Shown here: positions 41,457-49,660 of the stretch, one piece after another
Numbering within the stretch: the first letter of the stretch is position 1
How the letters are laid out: each line of letters starts with the position of its first letter
Assembly (NCBI RefSeq): GCF_024171695.1
Contig: NZ_JAMTCF010000020.1
Coordinates: 111,931-175,930, forward strand
Source of the DNA: Actinosynnema pretiosum
Lineage (GTDB): Bacteria > Actinomycetota > Actinomycetes > Mycobacteriales > Pseudonocardiaceae
Direction of reading: 5' to 3'
Length of the DNA: 64,000 nucleotides
Made by a program: the position numbers and the translations under genes
Notes under the pieces: generated by a model
Told to the model about the DNA's origin: nothing
Database searches by the model: none
What the model saw: only the letters and a program-made list of their open reading frames with translations

Positions 41457-43691
41457 GTGACCAGCGGTATCGGTTCCACCGTGCTCGGCTACCCCAGGAT
41501 CGGCCCGCGCCGGGAGCTCAAGCGCGCCGTCGAGTCCTACTGGGCCGGGCGGATCGACCGGGACGCCCTGCTCGCCACCGCCGCCCGGCTGCGCGCCGAC
41601 ACCTGGCGCGACCTGCGCGAGGCGGGCCTGGACTCGGTCCCGTCCAACACGTTCTCGTTCTACGACCAGGTCCTCGACACCGCCGCCCTGGTCGGCGCCA
41701 TCCCGGCCCGCTACCGGCAGGACCACGAGGTCGACACCCTGTTCGCCGCCGCGCGCGGCACCGGGTCGCTGGCCCCGCTGGAGCTGACCAAGTGGTTCGA
41801 CACCAACTACCACTACCTCGTCCCCGAGATCGACGAGGACACCACGTTCGCCCTCACGGGTGACAAGCCGCTGGCGGAGTACCGGGAGGCGCGGGCGCTG
41901 GGCGTGCCCACCAGGCCGGTCGTGCTGGGGCCGGTGACGTTCCTGCTGCTGGCCAAGGGCGCCGACCCGCTGTCCCGGCTGGACGAGCTGGTCGAGGTGT
42001 ACGCGGACCTGCTACGCGCGCTCGCCGACGAGGGCGTGGAGTGGGTGCAGCTGGACGAGCCCGCGTTCGCCGCCGACCGCACCGAGCGCGAACTGGTGGC
42101 CCTGGAGCGCGCCTACACCCGGCTGGCCGCCCAGGCGGCGAGGCCACAGCTGCTGGTGACCGGCTACTACGGCGACCTCGGCCGGGCGCTGGGCGTGCTG
42201 GCGGGCACCGCCGTGGACGCGCTGGCCGTCGACCTCGTCGCCGGGACAGAGGAGGGCCTGGCCGAGGTGACCGCGCTGCGCGGCAAGACCCTCGTGGCAG
42301 GCCTGGTCGACGGCCGCAACGTGTGGCGCGCCGACCTGCGCGCCGCCCTGGCGCGGGCCGAGGCGCTGCGCCCGCTGGCGCGGGAGGTGGTGGTGTCGAC
42401 GTCGTCGACGCTGCTGCACGTGCCCTACGACCTTGACCAGGAGCAGGGCCTCGCGCCGGAGGTGCGCGACCGGCTGGCGTTCGCGCGCCAGAAGGTCCGC
42501 GAGGTCGTCCTGCTGGGCCGCGCGCTCGCCGAGGGCCCGACCGGGGAGTGGGAGGCCGAGGCCGACCGCCCCCGCTCCGCACCCCGCCACGACGAGTCCG
42601 TCCGCTCCCGCCTGGCGGGCTTGCCGCCCACCGCCCGCACCCGCGCCCCCTACGCCGACCGGGTGATCGCCCAGTCCGACCTGGGGCTGCCGAGGCTGGC
42701 GACCACGACGATCGGCTCGTTCCCGCAGACCACCGAGATCCGCACCGCGCGCGCCGCCCTGCGCTCCGGCGAGCTGGACCACGACGGGTACGCGGAGCGG
42801 ATGCGGGCCGAGATCGGCCGGGTGATCGCGCTGCAGGAGGACATCGGCCTGGACGTGCTGGTGCACGGCGAGCCGGAGCGCAACGACATGGTGCAGTACT
42901 TCGCCGAGCACCTGGACGGGTTCGCGGGCACCGAGCTGGGCTGGGTCCAGTCCTACGGCTCCCGCTGCGTGCGCCCGCCGATCCTGCACGGCGACGTCAC
43001 CAGGCCCGAGCCGATCACCGTCCCGTGGACCACCCACGCCAGGTCCCTCACCAAGCACCACGTGAAGGGGATGCTGACCGGTCCGGTGACCATCCTGGCC
43101 TGGTCCTTCGTCCGCGCCGACCAGCCGCTCCGCGCCACCGCGGACCAGGTCGCCCTGGCGCTGCGCGACGAGATCGCCGACCTGGAGGCGGCGGGCACGC
43201 GCGTGATCCAGGTGGACGAGCCCGCGCTGCGCGAACTCCTCCCGCTGCGCGAGGCGGACCGGGAGGACTACCTCGACTGGTCGGTGTCCGCGTTCCGCCT
43301 CGCGACGGGTGGCGCGGCGGCGGGCACGCAGGTGCACACGCACCTGTGCTACTCGGAGTTCGGCGAGGTCATCGGGGCGATCGACGCCCTGGACGCGGAC
43401 GTGACCACGATCGAGGCGGCCCGCTCGAAGATGGAGGTCCTGGCGGACCTGAGCGCGGCCGGTTTCGCGCGGGGAGTCGGACCGGGCGTGTACGACATCC
43501 ACTCGCCTCGCGTGCCGGGGGAGGAGGAGCTGGTGGCGCTGATCGCGGAAGCGTCCCGCGCCGTTCCCGGCGACCGGCTGTGGGTGAACCCGGACTGCGG
43601 CCTGAAGACGAGGGCCTACGCGGAGGTGGAACCCGCGCTGCGGGCCCTGGTCGCGGCGGCGAAGCGCGTCCGGGAGACGACGGCGGACTGA
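41457..43691 (+). CDS. metE: Cobalamin-independent methionine synthase
   Basis: Enzyme of 744 residues that transfers a methyl group from methyltetrahydrofolate polyglutamate to homocysteine. The two-barrel family order is present: STVLGYPRIGPRRELKRAVE at the N terminus, and LATTTIGSFPQTTEIR opening the catalytic barrel at about residue 415. Zinc ligands are visible in QVHTHLCYSEF (His and Cys) and NPDCGLKTR (Cys). GTG 41457 is close to GAGGAGAG. A terminator follows. It is regulated by the riboswitch upstream and functionally linked to ahcY at the end of the window. Confidence 0.96.
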   Translation: MTSGIGSTVLGYPRIGPRRELKRAVESYWAGRIDRDALLATAARLRADTWRDLREAGLDSVPSNTFSFYDQVLDTAALVGAIPARYRQDHEVDTLFAAARGTGSLAPLELTKWFDTNYHYLVPEIDEDTTFALTGDKPLAEYREARALGVPTRPVVLGPVTFLLLAKGADPLSRLDELVEVYADLLRALADEGVEWVQLDEPAFAADRTERELVALERAYTRLAAQAARPQLLVTGYYGDLGRALGVLAGTAVDALAVDLVAGTEEGLAEVTALRGKTLVAGLVDGRNVWRADLRAALARAEALRPLAREVVVSTSSTLLHVPYDLDQEQGLAPEVRDRLAFARQKVREVVLLGRALAEGPTGEWEAEADRPRSAPRHDESVRSRLAGLPPTARTRAPYADRVIAQSDLGLPRLATTTIGSFPQTTEIRTARAALRSGELDHDGYAERMRAEIGRVIALQEDIGLDVLVHGEPERNDMVQYFAEHLDGFAGTELGWVQSYGSRCVRPPILHGDVTRPEPITVPWTTHARSLTKHHVKGMLTGPVTILAWSFVRADQPLRATADQVALALRDEIADLEAAGTRVIQVDEPALRELLPLREADREDYLDWSVSAFRLATGGAAAGTQVHTHLCYSEFGEVIGAIDALDADVTTIEAARSKMEVLADLSAAGFARGVGPGVYDIHSPRVPGEEELVALIAEASRAVPGDRLWVNPDCGLKTRAYAEVEPALRALVAAAKRVRETTAD

Positions 43692-43736
43692 CGCCCGCCG
43701 AGGTGTTCCCGCTGGGCTGACACCCGGCAGGGTAAT

Positions 43737-43770
43737 GGCCCCCGCGCTCCCGATCGGGAACGCGGGGGCC
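43737..43770 (+). terminator. Terminator after metE
   Basis: GGCCCCCGCG pairs with CGCGGGGGCC over ten perfect base pairs. The loop itself contains the palindrome TCCCGATCGGGA, so a longer hairpin can form. It starts about 45 bases after the metE stop. Confidence 0.8.
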
Positions 43771-44099
43771 GCCTCCACCCCGGAGTCCGTTGCAGCGACG
43801 GAACCCGGTAGTACTTCCGCACCTTCGCCAGAACCCTGCTGAACGCTGAGTACCCCACCCCCCACACCCTGAACCTGCCCGATCCACATGTCCCCCGGAC
43901 GGCGCAGCCCACCCCTCACCGCCACCCCTCGCCACCTGCCGGCCACCGTTCCCATCGCTCGTCCTCGGGGGCAATCACTCGTCCGAGGGATGAACCCGGT
44001 GCCCCACGTTGCAGGCGCGGCGTCCGCCGCACACGATTCCCCCGCAGTGGCAGGTCTGGTGGCAGCAGGTCTGGCGGCGCTGGCAGGTCTTCAGGTGCG
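43771..44099. other. Intergenic region after the metE terminator
   Basis: No gene is supported. It has C-rich tracts and, near its right end, short repeated GGCAGGTCTGG steps (44047-44090) leading into the 16-bp repeat array. Confidence 0.35.
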
Positions 44100-44175
44100 G
44101 TGCCCGGTTCGGATGGTGCCCGGTTCTGATGGTGCTCGGCGCTGTGCTCGGTTGTGGTGGTGTTCGGCTCTGGTG
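44100..44175. repeat. 16-bp degenerate tandem repeat
   Basis: Five units in a row begin at 44100, 44116, 44132, 44144 and 44160: GTGCCCGGTTCGGATG, GTGCCCGGTTCTGATG, a shortened GTGCTCGGCGCT, GTGCTCGGTTGTGGTG and GTGTTCGGCTCTGGTG. They end 16 bases before the methyltransferase start, so they lie in its leader or promoter. Confidence 0.7.
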
Positions 44176-44191
44176 GCGGAGGGGCGGTGGC

Positions 44192-45256
44192 ATGGGGCTC
44201 GCGGCGCACGAGCAGCACGAGGAGGCCGAGGCGGGGGACGCCGTCGACGCGCTCCTGGGCGGGTACTGGAGGTTCCACGTGCTCGGGGCGTTCGTGCGCC
44301 TGCGCGTGCCCGACCTGCTCGCCGAGGGGCCCACCACGGCCGCCGAGGTGTCCGACATGCTCGGGGCGGTCCGGCCCGACGTCGTCGACACCTTCCTGCG
44401 CTGCGCCTCCGCCGAGGGGCTGCTCGACCGGAGCAGCGACGGCTGGTACTCCGCCAACGTCGTCACCGCCGCGCTGTGCCGCAACGGCAGTCACGCCACG
44501 CTCGCCCTCATGCTCACCGCACCGGGGGCTTGCCGCCCGATGGAGGTGCTCGACCAGGTCGTCCGTCACGGCAGGTCACGGGCGGACCTGGTGTTCGACG
44601 GCGACGACCTGTGGACCTACTACCGCCGCACCCCGCACGAGGCGGCCTGGTTCTCCGACTGGATGCAGGAGTTCACCGAACCGGTCGTGGACTCGGTACT
44701 GGACCGCTACGCGTTCACCGGCCACCGCCGCGTCGTGGACATCGGCGGCGGCAACGGCACCCTGCTCCACCGGGTCCTCGCCGCCCACCCCGACGCCACC
44801 GGCGTGCTGTTCGACCGCCCCGAGGTGGTGTCCAGGGCGGGCGCGGTGTTCAAGCGCCTCGGACTGGCCGACCGGGTCGAGCTGGTGGGCGGCGACTTCT
44901 TCGAGGCCATCCCGCCGGGCGGGGACCTGTACCTGCTCAAGAGCGTGCTGTGCGACTGGGACGACGCCAGCTGCGTCCGACTGCTCTCCCGCTGCCGCGA
45001 GGCGGCCGGACCGGGCGTGCCGATCGTGGTCGTGGACTGGGTGCGCGGCGACGGCGACTCCCCGGTGCACGACACGATCTCGTTGCAGCGCCTGGCCCTG
45101 AACGGCGGCGAGATCCGCACGTTCGGCCACTTCCGCGGCCTGTTCGAGGCGGCGGGCCTGGAACTGGCCGTCCTGGACCGCCCCACCCCCGGCACCACCC
45201 ACGAGTGGGAACCGGCAACGATCATGGAAGTGGTCGACGCCTCCCCGTGGCGGTAA
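44192..45256 (+). CDS. SAM-dependent O-methyltransferase (family 2)
   Basis: Methyltransferase of 354 residues of the type used in natural-product tailoring. The N-terminal dimerisation and winged-helix part (ALLGGYWRFHVLGAFVRLRV, then DMLGAVRPDVVDTFLRCA) is followed by the SAM-binding glycine loop VVDIGGGNGTLL. The acidic motif is ELVGGDFFEAIPPGGD, and YLLKSVLCDWDD is a family hallmark. ATG 44192 follows GGAGGGG. The acceptor is unknown, and no biosynthetic cluster surrounds it. Confidence 0.9.
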   Translation: MGLAAHEQHEEAEAGDAVDALLGGYWRFHVLGAFVRLRVPDLLAEGPTTAAEVSDMLGAVRPDVVDTFLRCASAEGLLDRSSDGWYSANVVTAALCRNGSHATLALMLTAPGACRPMEVLDQVVRHGRSRADLVFDGDDLWTYYRRTPHEAAWFSDWMQEFTEPVVDSVLDRYAFTGHRRVVDIGGGNGTLLHRVLAAHPDATGVLFDRPEVVSRAGAVFKRLGLADRVELVGGDFFEAIPPGGDLYLLKSVLCDWDDASCVRLLSRCREAAGPGVPIVVVDWVRGDGDSPVHDTISLQRLALNGGEIRTFGHFRGLFEAAGLELAVLDRPTPGTTHEWEPATIMEVVDASPWR

Positions 45257-45265
45257 AGGCTCACG

Positions 45266-45520
45266 GGCAGGCAGGCTCCCCACGGGCGGGGGCGGGGGCT
45301 CTGTGGGCAGGGACCTCACAGGCGGGACCCCTGTGGGCAGGGACCTCACGGGCAGCGCTCTGCGGGCAGGGTTCTGCAGGCAGGAGACCCCACGAGCAGG
45401 GACCCCACGGCGGGGGACTCCACGGCGGGGGACTCCACGGCGGGGACTCCACGGCGGGGGACCCCATGGCGGGGCCCCATGGGCAGCGCTCTACGGGCAA
45501 GGCTCTGCGGGCACAGGCGG
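45266..45520. repeat. 15-bp tandem repeat array
   Basis: About sixteen copies of a roughly 15-bp unit with consensus GGGACYCCACGGGCR. The most regular part is 45405-45470. Units of 15 bases read as five-residue repeats in every frame. One forward frame from 45303 begins GRDLTGG/VGRDLTG, a little like pentapeptide-repeat proteins, but it soon turns to RRGTP repeats and has no good start. I treat it as a minisatellite or a decayed pentapeptide-repeat gene. The rest of the 366-base gap, to 45622, holds nothing else. Confidence 0.7.
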
Positions 45521-45622
45521 TGTTTCACGGGCGTATGGAAAAACGGATACGCCCTCGCAACCCGCTGACCTCTTCACTGACCGGCAACCGCAACGCGCTC
45601 CGCGTGCGGGCAGGGAAGGGGC

Positions 45623-46993
45623 ATGGTCGTGGACGTGGGCAACGCCGTGGGAGATGTCGAAGGGACCTCAGAGGGGAGCGCGGGCGGGATCGGTCGGCGG
45701 AAGGTGCTCGGGTGGGGTGGTTTAGCGGCGGCCGGGGTGGTCGCGGCGAGCGCGTCACCCGCTGACGCGCTCGAAGCCCCGCGCAAGGGCGCGGGAGCCA
45801 CCGATGCCGGGAGCGGGGCGGGAGCCACCAACGCCGGGAGCGGGGCGGGAGCCGCCGATGTCGGGAGCGGGCCGGGGGAGCGGGTTCCTCCGGACGCCCT
45901 GCCCGGTGGCGCGCTCGACCGGTACGTGGCCGAACTCGCCGCCGAGGACGAGTTCTCCGGGGTGCTCCTGCTCTCGTACCGAGGTCGGACCGTGCTGTCC
46001 CGCGCCTACGGCATGGCGGACGAGGAACTCGGGGTTCGCAATCACGTGGGTACCGCGTTCAACCTCAGCTCGGCCAGTCAGCCGTTCCTGGCCGTGGCGG
46101 TCATGCAGCTCGTGCAGGCGGGCGCGGTCGGGTTGGCCGATCCGGTGGGCGCCCACCTGACCGGGTTCCCCACCGACATCGCCGAACGGGTGACCGTTCA
46201 CCACCTCCTCACCGGCACCGGCGGCCTGGACGCCCCGATGCCGGACTGGAACCGGGTCTTCCACAGCCGTGACGAGGTGCGCGAGCAGCACCGGCTGTGG
46301 ACGCACCAGGCCCGGCTGGTGGCAGCCCCCGGTTCAGCCGACCAGGGGCACACGCCCGGCGGCGGGGTCGGATTGGCCATCGCCGCGCGGATCGTGGAAG
46401 CGGTCGCAGGGACGACGTTCTGGGACTACGCGCACGAGCACGTCTTCACCCGCGCGGGCATGACCGGTTCGGGTTTCTACACCCGGACGCAGTGGCTCTC
46501 GGATCCCCGCATCGCGCACCCGTACGCGAGGCAGACCGACGGAGGCCGGGTGGACGTCGTGCGCCACCTCGACCGGGGCAGCACCGCCGACCCGATCGAA
46601 GGCCGGAACCCGGCGCGCGCGTTCATCGGCCACTCCTCCGGCGACGCCTTCGCCACCGCGCCCGACCTAGTCCGCTTCGCGCACGCCCTGCGCGACGGCA
46701 CACTCCTGTCCCGCCCCTACGCCGAACTGCTGACCGGCGCCAAGCTGCCCAGCCGCAACCCCAGGTCGTTCACGGGCTACACCGGCCCGCTCCACCTCCT
46801 CAACGGTGATCAGTGGACGTTCGGTCGTGGTGGCGGCAACGCGGGCTGCGGAGCCGACTGGACGGTCTACCCGGACACCGGCTGGACCGGCGTCCTGCTC
46901 AGCAACTACGACGACTTCCCGATGGTGGAGATCCTCCAGCTCCAGGAGCAGGTCATCACCGGCCAGGACGGCACCCCACCGGGCGGCGGCTGA
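45623..46993 (+). CDS. Tat-exported beta-lactamase-fold protein lacking catalytic motifs
   Basis: Protein of 456 residues with a twin-arginine signal (GRRKVLGWGGLAAAG, Arg25 and Arg26), a Gly/Ala/Ser linker built from three 9-residue repeats, and a serine beta-lactamase/DD-peptidase fold. Family landmarks such as FSGVLLLSYRGRTVLSRAYG, VHHLLTGTGGLD and HVFTRAGMTGSGFYT are clear. The active site is not. The SxxK motif reads S150-A-S-Q153, the YxN region reads HTPGGGVG with neither Tyr nor Asn, and the usual HGGG is GRGGG. It may therefore be a binding protein rather than an enzyme. The frame is intact, so it is not simply a pseudogene. Confidence 0.82.
   Translation: MVVDVGNAVGDVEGTSEGSAGGIGRRKVLGWGGLAAAGVVAASASPADALEAPRKGAGATDAGSGAGATNAGSGAGAADVGSGPGERVPPDALPGGALDRYVAELAAEDEFSGVLLLSYRGRTVLSRAYGMADEELGVRNHVGTAFNLSSASQPFLAVAVMQLVQAGAVGLADPVGAHLTGFPTDIAERVTVHHLLTGTGGLDAPMPDWNRVFHSRDEVREQHRLWTHQARLVAAPGSADQGHTPGGGVGLAIAARIVEAVAGTTFWDYAHEHVFTRAGMTGSGFYTRTQWLSDPRIAHPYARQTDGGRVDVVRHLDRGSTADPIEGRNPARAFIGHSSGDAFATAPDLVRFAHALRDGTLLSRPYAELLTGAKLPSRNPRSFTGYTGPLHLLNGDQWTFGRGGGNAGCGADWTVYPDTGWTGVLLSNYDDFPMVEILQLQEQVITGQDGTPPGGG
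45791..45871 (+). repeat. 27-bp in-frame repeats in the linker
   Basis: Three copies of a 27-bp unit around GGAGCCACCGATGCCGGGAG, with period 27 at 45794, 45821 and 45848, encode GATDAGSGA, GATNAGSGA and GAADVGSGP. They lengthen the linker between the Tat signal and the folded domain. They lie 270 bases from the 15-bp array. Confidence 0.85.
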
Positions 46994-47480
46994 CCTCACC
47001 GATTGGTGGCTGACCCCGTTGAGGTGATCTCGGCGAGGTCCGTCACGAGCCCTGGTCCGACACCAGGCTCGCGACGTGGCCGCGAATTCGGCCTGCGCCT
47101 GTGCGGTCTGGTCCCGGCGCGCGCCGACGTCACCGATCACGCCGCAGCTCACGCGGTCTTCGAGGTCGGCGCCTCGCCGGAGCTGGACCACTGCGCCCTC
47201 TCCGGTGAGGCGCAGCGGTGGGTGGTGGTGGAGCTGCGCACGCGGGTGTTCAACACCCGCGCGTAGCGGCCTCGAGGCCGCGCTCGTCCCCGCCGTCGAG
47301 CGCTGTTGTGACTACTGGTGGGCATACCCGCCGGTGCGCTGAGCACGCCCCCGAGGACCGGAAACCCTGTGCCCGAGCTGCCCGACCTGCCCGACCCCGA
47401 TGCCTGACCGCGTGCGGACCCGGCCGATACCAGGGTCTTCCCCGATGTCGTCAGGGTGACCATGTGGTTACCGTGCGTGC
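46994..47480. other. Intergenic region with a possible gene remnant
   Basis: A frame from 47003 to 47266 (87 codons) has GC-rich third positions in its second half (REFGLRLCGLVPARADVTDH, then WVVVELRTRVFNTRA) but no recognisable family and a poor start. It could be a small gene or the end of a decayed one. The last 40 bases hold the promoter of the next gene, with two GGTNACC steps at 47455-47472. Confidence 0.35.
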
Positions 47481-47813
47481 ATGACCGAGACGTGGAAACC
47501 ACCGAGGACCCAGGCTGAGGCAAAGGCCCTGCAAGCAGCTTTAACGCACGGTGAGGGCTATCGGGTCTCTCTGGACCTGGTAGTCACCGTGCTGGACGAG
47601 GAAGCGCTGCGGCGGGCGGTCCAGACGGCCCTGGAGTCCGCCCGCTTCAGCACCGAGCAGGCCCGGCGGTCGGTGACCGAACGGGTCGGCGGCGACGTCG
47701 CCGAGGCACTGCACTTCATCCTCCAGGTCGATGGAATCTTCGCGGACGAGAGCGCCGTGTTCGTGCGGTCGGCCCACGTCCTCGTCCAACCGCAGGGGGC
47801 GGAAGACGCCTGA
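47481..47813 (+). CDS. Hypothetical protein
   Basis: Protein of 110 residues with no family I recognise. It looks like a small mixed alpha/beta fold: a strand-like YRVSLDLVVTVLD, a helix EEALRRAVQTALESARFS, a second helix RRSVTERVGGDVAEALHFIL, and closing strands AVFVRSAHVLVQPQ. No signal peptide or membrane segment is present. A TACCGT box seven to ten bases before ATG 47481 suggests leaderless translation. It lies between two decayed-looking regions. Confidence 0.65.
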   Translation: MTETWKPPRTQAEAKALQAALTHGEGYRVSLDLVVTVLDEEALRRAVQTALESARFSTEQARRSVTERVGGDVAEALHFILQVDGIFADESAVFVRSAHVLVQPQGAEDA

Positions 47814-47814
47814 C

Positions 47815-48423
47815 CATCCCCTGCCGCCGCCGCGCCCGGAACCGCACCGGCCATCGCGCGTTGATCCGGGCCGTGCCGCGCAGGGCGGCCAGGTCACCGA
47901 AGTGGACCGGCGCGGCGGTGACGCGGACCAGGAAGTGTCCCGGCAGGGGGCGGCGGTCGCCGCGCGCCCGCCAACCGACTTGCCGAACCCGCCCCGCATC
48001 CGTCCTGCACCCGCCCCCCGAACATCCAGTTCTCGTCCCGGAGCCTCGTCATCGACGAGTTGCCCCCCGGTAGCCCGGTCTTTCGCATCTCGACCGCGAC
48101 GGCATGGCTGATCTGCTTGGTGGCCATCGAGCGCTGGAACGCGGTCTTCACGTTGCCCGCCCGCTGCGCCAGGTTCCGCAGGAAGGTGAGGATCTTCGTC
48201 GGTGCCCACTGCGGCGGTCGACGCGCCGAAGTTGGGCACGGCAGCGGGTGGCGCGGGTATTCGGATCAGCACCAGCCGGGGGATCAGCTCGGTGAGGACC
48301 GCCTGGGAAGTCCTCGGCGAGGATCATGATCATGTCGGAGAGCTGGAGCACCTGCGTCAGCTCGCCGGCCTGGGGCGCGACGCCGTCGACGCCCGAGGCG
48401 AACTCGCCCAGCTTCGTGCTCAC
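47815..48423 (-). pseudogene. Frameshifted pseudogene of unknown family
   Basis: Read on the minus strand from GTG 48423, coding-like sequence with G/C third positions moves through successive frames. It opens MSTKLGEFASGVDGV and reaches LQLSDMIMILAEDF at about 48308. It continues one base on as QAVLTELIPRLVLIRIPAPP, then another base on as KILTFLRNLAQRAGNVKTAF and MATKQISHAVAVEMRKTG. A further shift gives LPGHFLVRVTAAPVHFGDLA and RINARWPVRFRARRRQGM near 47830. At least three frameshifts are needed, so it is unlikely to be functional. I cannot name the family. Confidence 0.55.
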
Positions 48424-48474
48424 CGCCCGCCTCGGCAGCGCGTTCCCCGGTGGTGGGATCGGTGCGCGTCCTCC

Positions 48475-48897
48475 TCAGGCCTCCTGCACCACCGCCGTCG
48501 CCCGGATCTCCACGCGCATCCCCGGTGCGCCCAGCGCCGCCACGCCCAGGGACGTCCAGATCGGGGCGCGGTCGCCCAGGCGGGCGCGGAACTGGGCGAC
48601 CATCGTTCTGTTGTGGGTCTCGCCGAGGAAGTCGCCCGCCTCCGGCTCCGGCACGTGGTACGAGTCCACCGCGATCACGTCCGCCCACGTCGCGCCCGCC
48701 GTGGCCAGGGTGCGCTCCAGGTTGTCGAACGCCTGGACGATCTCGGCTTCCAGGGACTCCGGGAAGTTCCAGTCGTCGTCCCAGCCGCCCTGGCCGGACG
48801 TCTCCACGCGGTCGCCCACGCGCACCGCCTGGCTGTAGCGCATGGTCGTGAGCTGCCGGTCGCCGTAACCGGGGGTCACGCTGAAGGTCGCGCTCAT
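48475..48897 (-). CDS. RidA/YjgF-family protein
   Basis: Protein of 140 residues of the RidA superfamily, trimeric enamine/imine deaminases and relatives. The family order is visible: YSQAVRVGDRVETSGQGG, VQAFDNLERTLATAGATW and DVIAVDSYHV, then PIWTSLGVAALGAPGMRVEI. The Arg near the C terminus (MRVEIRATAV) matches the substrate-binding Arg position. It is divergent from a MarR regulator with two operators between them, so it is probably induced by that regulator's ligand. Confidence 0.92.
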   Translation of the reverse strand: MSATFSVTPGYGDRQLTTMRYSQAVRVGDRVETSGQGGWDDDWNFPESLEAEIVQAFDNLERTLATAGATWADVIAVDSYHVPEPEAGDFLGETHNRTMVAQFRARLGDRAPIWTSLGVAALGAPGMRVEIRATAVVQEA

Positions 48898-48936
48898 AGA
48901 GAAAGCTCCTGTTCGATCGACGAACCACGGGATGAG

Positions 48937-48981
48937 TTCACGCTTGAAGTCAAGCTACCACCGTTTCGCTTCACGTGTGAA
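48937..48981. promoter_or_regulatory. Two matching MarR operators
   Basis: TTCACGCTTGAA (48937-48948) and TTCACGTGTGAA (48970-48981) share ten of twelve bases and both have TTCA/TGAA arms. They are 33 bases apart, about three helical turns, in the gap between the divergent RidA and MarR genes. This is the layout expected for two dimers of one regulator on the same DNA face. Confidence 0.7.
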
Positions 48982-49009
48982 GTCATCGGGGATCGGTAGA
49001 GTTCCCGGC

Positions 49010-49552
49010 ATGGCGGGCGAGACTTCGAAGAGCGGGGAAACCGCAGGTCAGGGACCTGAGAACCCGAACGGGTACGACGACAAGAAAGTCGTCTGGGAGC
49101 CCCGCTGGCTCGACGCGGGTGAGAAGGAGGCCTGGATCGCCCTCGTCTCCCTCGTCCTCCTGCTTCCCGGCAGGCTGGAGTCCCCGCTCCAGCAGGAGGC
49201 CGGGCTGACCCTGTTCGAGTACCTCGCCCTCAGCCACATCTCCGAGGCCCCCGACCGCCGCCTCCGGATGAGCGAGCTGGCCTACCTCGCCAACGGCTCC
49301 CTGTCCCGCCTGTCCAACGTCGTCAAGCGCTTCGAGCAGCGCGGCTGGGTCGAGCGCTCGCCCGACCCGGCCGACGGCCGCTACACCCTCGCCGCCCTCA
49401 CCGACGCCGGGTTCGCCGTGGTCCGGGCCGCCGCTCCCACGCACCTGCGCGCGGTCCGCGAGCTCGTGCTCGACCCGCTCACCGCCGACGAGCAGCGCGC
49501 CCTCGCCGAGATCGCCGCCAAGCTCCGCGCCCGCCCGGTCGACCTGGCCTGA
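49010..49552 (+). CDS. MarR-family transcriptional regulator
   Basis: Regulator of 180 residues. After a 30-residue polar N terminus comes the winged helix of MarR proteins: LTLFEYLALSHISEAPDRRL, then MSELAYLANGSLSRLSNVVK, and the wing ERSPDPADGRYTLAALTDAG. The conserved Asp-x-Arg of the wing is present (DPADGR). ATG 49010 lies just after the second operator. It should repress itself and the RidA gene. Confidence 0.92.
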   Translation: MAGETSKSGETAGQGPENPNGYDDKKVVWEPRWLDAGEKEAWIALVSLVLLLPGRLESPLQQEAGLTLFEYLALSHISEAPDRRLRMSELAYLANGSLSRLSNVVKRFEQRGWVERSPDPADGRYTLAALTDAGFAVVRAAAPTHLRAVRELVLDPLTADEQRALAEIAAKLRARPVDLA

Positions 49553-49660
49553 GCTCCGCGAACCCCGCGCGACCCGGATCTCCGGGGAAAACCCCTCAGC
49601 CCGCCCGCCGCCGTGCCGAAGCTCGGTGGCACAGGTCATAAGCGGGTACAGGAGGAGCCG

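Noticed and set aside
44192..45256. Methyltransferase as part of a biosynthetic cluster
   Set aside because: No polyketide, peptide or terpene synthesis genes flank it; metE and a repeat array are its neighbours.
45303..45725. Forward frame across the 15-bp repeats as a real gene
   Set aside because: The open frame follows from the repeat length; start, codon bias and conservation signs are lacking.
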